Shown here piece after piece: positions 5,416 through 6,446 of a stretch of DNA of 6,446 nucleotides. Under the pieces are notes generated by a model. The model had not been told where the DNA came from. It saw only the letters and a list, made by a program, of their open reading frames with translations, and made no database searches. Numbering within the stretch: position 1 is the first letter of the stretch; the number at the start of each line of letters is the position of its first letter. The translations under genes were made by a program, and so were the position numbers. The DNA comes from CAZAGD01 sp964484485 (GTDB lineage: Bacteria > Desulfobacterota > SM23-61), in the NCBI GenBank assembly GCA_964484485.1, contig CAZAGD010000158.1, positions 1 to 6,446 of the forward strand, in the 5' to 3' direction.

Positions 5416-5422
5416 AATGAAA

Positions 5423-6322
5423 ATGAAACCGACTATTGGTTTTGTGGGTTTAGGAACCATGGGCAAGTGGATGGCATTTAATTTGATTAAGGCAGGATAT
5501 CCTTTATATTTTTATGCCCGGCGCAAGGAAGTAATTGATGAAGTATGTGCCCAAGGTGGCCAGGCTTATCAGACAATTCGGGATTTAGGCCAAGCTGCGG
5601 AATGGATTATTTTTTGTCTACCTGATACAAAGACAGTAGAGGACGTTTTATTTGGCCAATCAGGAATGGCCGAAGTGTTAAAACCTGACCAGATGGTAAT
5701 TGACTGTGGGACTATCCATCCTTTAAAAACTAGGGAATTTGCTAAGGCTCTTAAAGAAAAAGGAATAATTTTCTTAGATGCTCCTGTTTCTGGGATGGAA
5801 GCCCGGGCCAAAGCCGGAACACTTACGATCATGGTTGGTGGGGAGCAGTCTGCTTTTCAAAAAGCAAAGCCTGTTCTCGAAGCAATGGGCAATATTATTA
5901 TTTATGCTGGGCCATCAGGAAACGGGCAAATGATGAAGCTAATCAATCAAATCATGTTCAATATTCAATGTGCCGCCATAGCTGAACTTCTGCCTCTGGC
6001 GGTTAAAATGGGCCTTGATCCAGAACAGACTATCACTGTGGCCCGTACAGGCACAGGGCAGTGTTTTGCCTTAGAAAATTTTGCCCCTTTAATCTTAAAG
6101 AGAGACTTTGGCCCAGGCTATCCCATGGCCGATGCTTATAAGGATATGGTGCACATAGCAGAAATTAGTAGCCATAACCGTATTCCCTTGCCTGTCACAG
6201 CGGCAGCCACGATGACTTATCAAATGGCCCTTGATCAAGGGCTGGGTAGAGAAAATAAAGGAGCCATGATTAAAGTTTGGGAAAAACTTTTGGGCGTGGA
6301 AGTAAAAGGAAAGAGTAATTAG
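5423..6322 (+). CDS. NAD(P)-dependent beta-hydroxyacid dehydrogenase (3-hydroxyisobutyrate dehydrogenase / GarR family)
   Basis: The 299-aa protein has the length and motifs of the beta-hydroxyacid dehydrogenase family, which interconverts 3-hydroxyacids and their semialdehydes in the cytoplasm. The N-terminal Rossmann fold carries GFVGLGTMG (residues 6-14). Arg33 and Arg34 after the second strand (YFYARRKE), with no acidic residue at that site, suggest NADP(H) preference (inference). The substrate signature DAPVSG is at 119-124, followed by AKAGTLTIMVGG. The family normally reads SGG; here it is SGM. The catalytic lysine is Lys172 in GNGQMMKLIN, with Asn175 beside it, and Lys240-Asp241 lie in the C-terminal helical domain (AYKDM). 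It has its own promoter and is divergent from the aminotransferase, so a shared amino acid/semialdehyde/hydroxyacid route is plausible. Alternatives within the family are tartronate semialdehyde, 3-hydroxypropionate, 4-hydroxybutyrate and glyoxylate reductases; sequence alone does not settle which. Confidence 0.94.
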   Translation: MKPTIGFVGLGTMGKWMAFNLIKAGYPLYFYARRKEVIDEVCAQGGQAYQTIRDLGQAAEWIIFCLPDTKTVEDVLFGQSGMAEVLKPDQMVIDCGTIHPLKTREFAKALKEKGIIFLDAPVSGMEARAKAGTLTIMVGGEQSAFQKAKPVLEAMGNIIIYAGPSGNGQMMKLINQIMFNIQCAAIAELLPLAVKMGLDPEQTITVARTGTGQCFALENFAPLILKRDFGPGYPMADAYKDMVHIAEISSHNRIPLPVTAAATMTYQMALDQGLGRENKGAMIKVWEKLLGVEVKGKSN

Positions 6323-6408
6323 GACGCAGATAGACGCAGATTTCATGGATTAAAAATAAATTTTAAAAAATAAATTTTATCTGCGTTTATCTGCGCAAAT
6401 CTGCGTCC
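6322..6408. repeat. CGCAGAT palindromic repeat after the dehydrogenase, possible terminator
   Basis: GGACGCAGAT (6322-6331) pairs perfectly with ATCTGCGTCC (6399-6408). A second CGCAGAT (6335-6341) pairs with ATCTGCG (6389-6395) across a 3-by-3 internal loop, and an extra ATCTGCG lies at 6379-6385. The A/T-rich middle contains ATAAATTTTA twice (6356-6365 and 6370-6379). The first base of the repeat is the last base of the dehydrogenase TAG stop. I recall CGCAGAT/ATCTGCG arrays as multicopy intergenic repeats in many uncultured bacteria. It may double as a terminator, but the run of T needed for an intrinsic one is lacking. Confidence 0.8.
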
Positions 6409-6413
6409 AATTA

Positions 6414-6446
6414 TTAATCAAAATTAAAGGCTACTTTTCCATGCTG
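6414..6446 (-). CDS. Possible 3' end of a convergent gene (ten codons visible)
   Basis: On the minus strand a frame enters from the right edge and stops at TAA (complement of 6414-6416), with visible residues QHGKVAFNFD. A 'GKV' followed by hydrophobics at the very C-terminus is seen in medium-chain alcohol/quinone dehydrogenases, but ten residues cannot establish a family or even that the gene is real. Support is positional: a palindrome directly between two stops, as in the other convergent gap. The alternative is a + strand gene starting at ATG 6441, with AAAGG 10 nt upstream. Confidence 0.22.
   Translation of the reverse strand, partial: QHGKVAFNFD

Larger units (their letters stand above)
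4834..5422. other. Divergent spacer rich in repeats, no convincing gene
   Basis: This 589-bp region separates the divergent aminotransferase and hydroxyacid dehydrogenase genes. It holds an outward promoter at each end, a hairpin repeat cluster (4863-5020), an imperfect nested inverted-repeat unit (5016-5314), and a further copy of the AAAGAGGGG element (5319-5343). Open frames inside are short and lack ribosome binding sites at proper spacing. The longest plausible small frame is 5145-5249, 34 codons, which I do not call as a gene. Confidence 0.6.

Overview
The window looks like chromosomal DNA of an AT-leaning, free-living bacterium, probably an uncultivated or anaerobic lineage of the Desulfobacterota, Firmicutes or candidate-phylum kind. 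This rests on strong AGGAGG-type ribosome binding sites, compact protein genes, and intergenic spaces crowded with short inverted repeats of a sort common in such genomes. No marker gene here fixes the phylum. I see no phage, plasmid, CRISPR, rRNA or tRNA signature.

Layout from left to right. (1) The last 43 codons of a + strand gene, probably an ArsA/GET3-type ATPase, followed by a near-perfect rho-independent terminator. (2) A 355-bp non-coding stretch (135-489) with a double-hairpin repeat and an extended -10 promoter. (3) A two-gene + strand operon: a Lon-like (COG1067/LonC-type) ATP-dependent protease of about 815 aa, then a carboxymuconolactone-decarboxylase-family protein of 131 aa starting at TTG. 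(4) A 146-bp convergent gap almost filled by inverted arrays of an 8-bp unit. (5) A minus-strand class III PLP aminotransferase (445 aa) with an inserted four-cysteine motif. (6) A 589-bp divergent spacer (4834-5422) with outward promoters for the aminotransferase and the next gene, plus several nested and dispersed repeats. (7) A + strand beta-hydroxyacid dehydrogenase (3-hydroxyisobutyrate dehydrogenase family, about 299 aa). (8) A terminal inverted repeat built on a CGCAGAT unit, then about 38 bp that may hold the end of a convergent gene.

How the genes may work together (inference): the aminotransferase and the hydroxyacid dehydrogenase are divergently transcribed from one spacer. Together they could interconvert a beta- or omega-amino acid, its semialdehyde and the matching 3-hydroxyacid, for example beta-alanine / malonate semialdehyde / 3-hydroxypropionate, or the 3-aminoisobutyrate equivalents. 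The sequence does not fix the substrates. The Lon-like protease and the CMD-family protein are probably co-transcribed (16-nt gap), but no functional link is evident.

No clearly new multi-gene system is visible; the protein genes belong to known families. The least explained material is in the intergenic regions: the inverted octamer arrays (3362-3489), the 277-bp repeat-like unit bounded by 11-bp direct repeats (5016-5314), the repeated AAAGAGGGG...AGATTAT element, and the CGCAGAT palindrome (6322-6408). The four-cysteine aminotransferase insert and the start-site ambiguity of the Lon-like gene also deserve a look.
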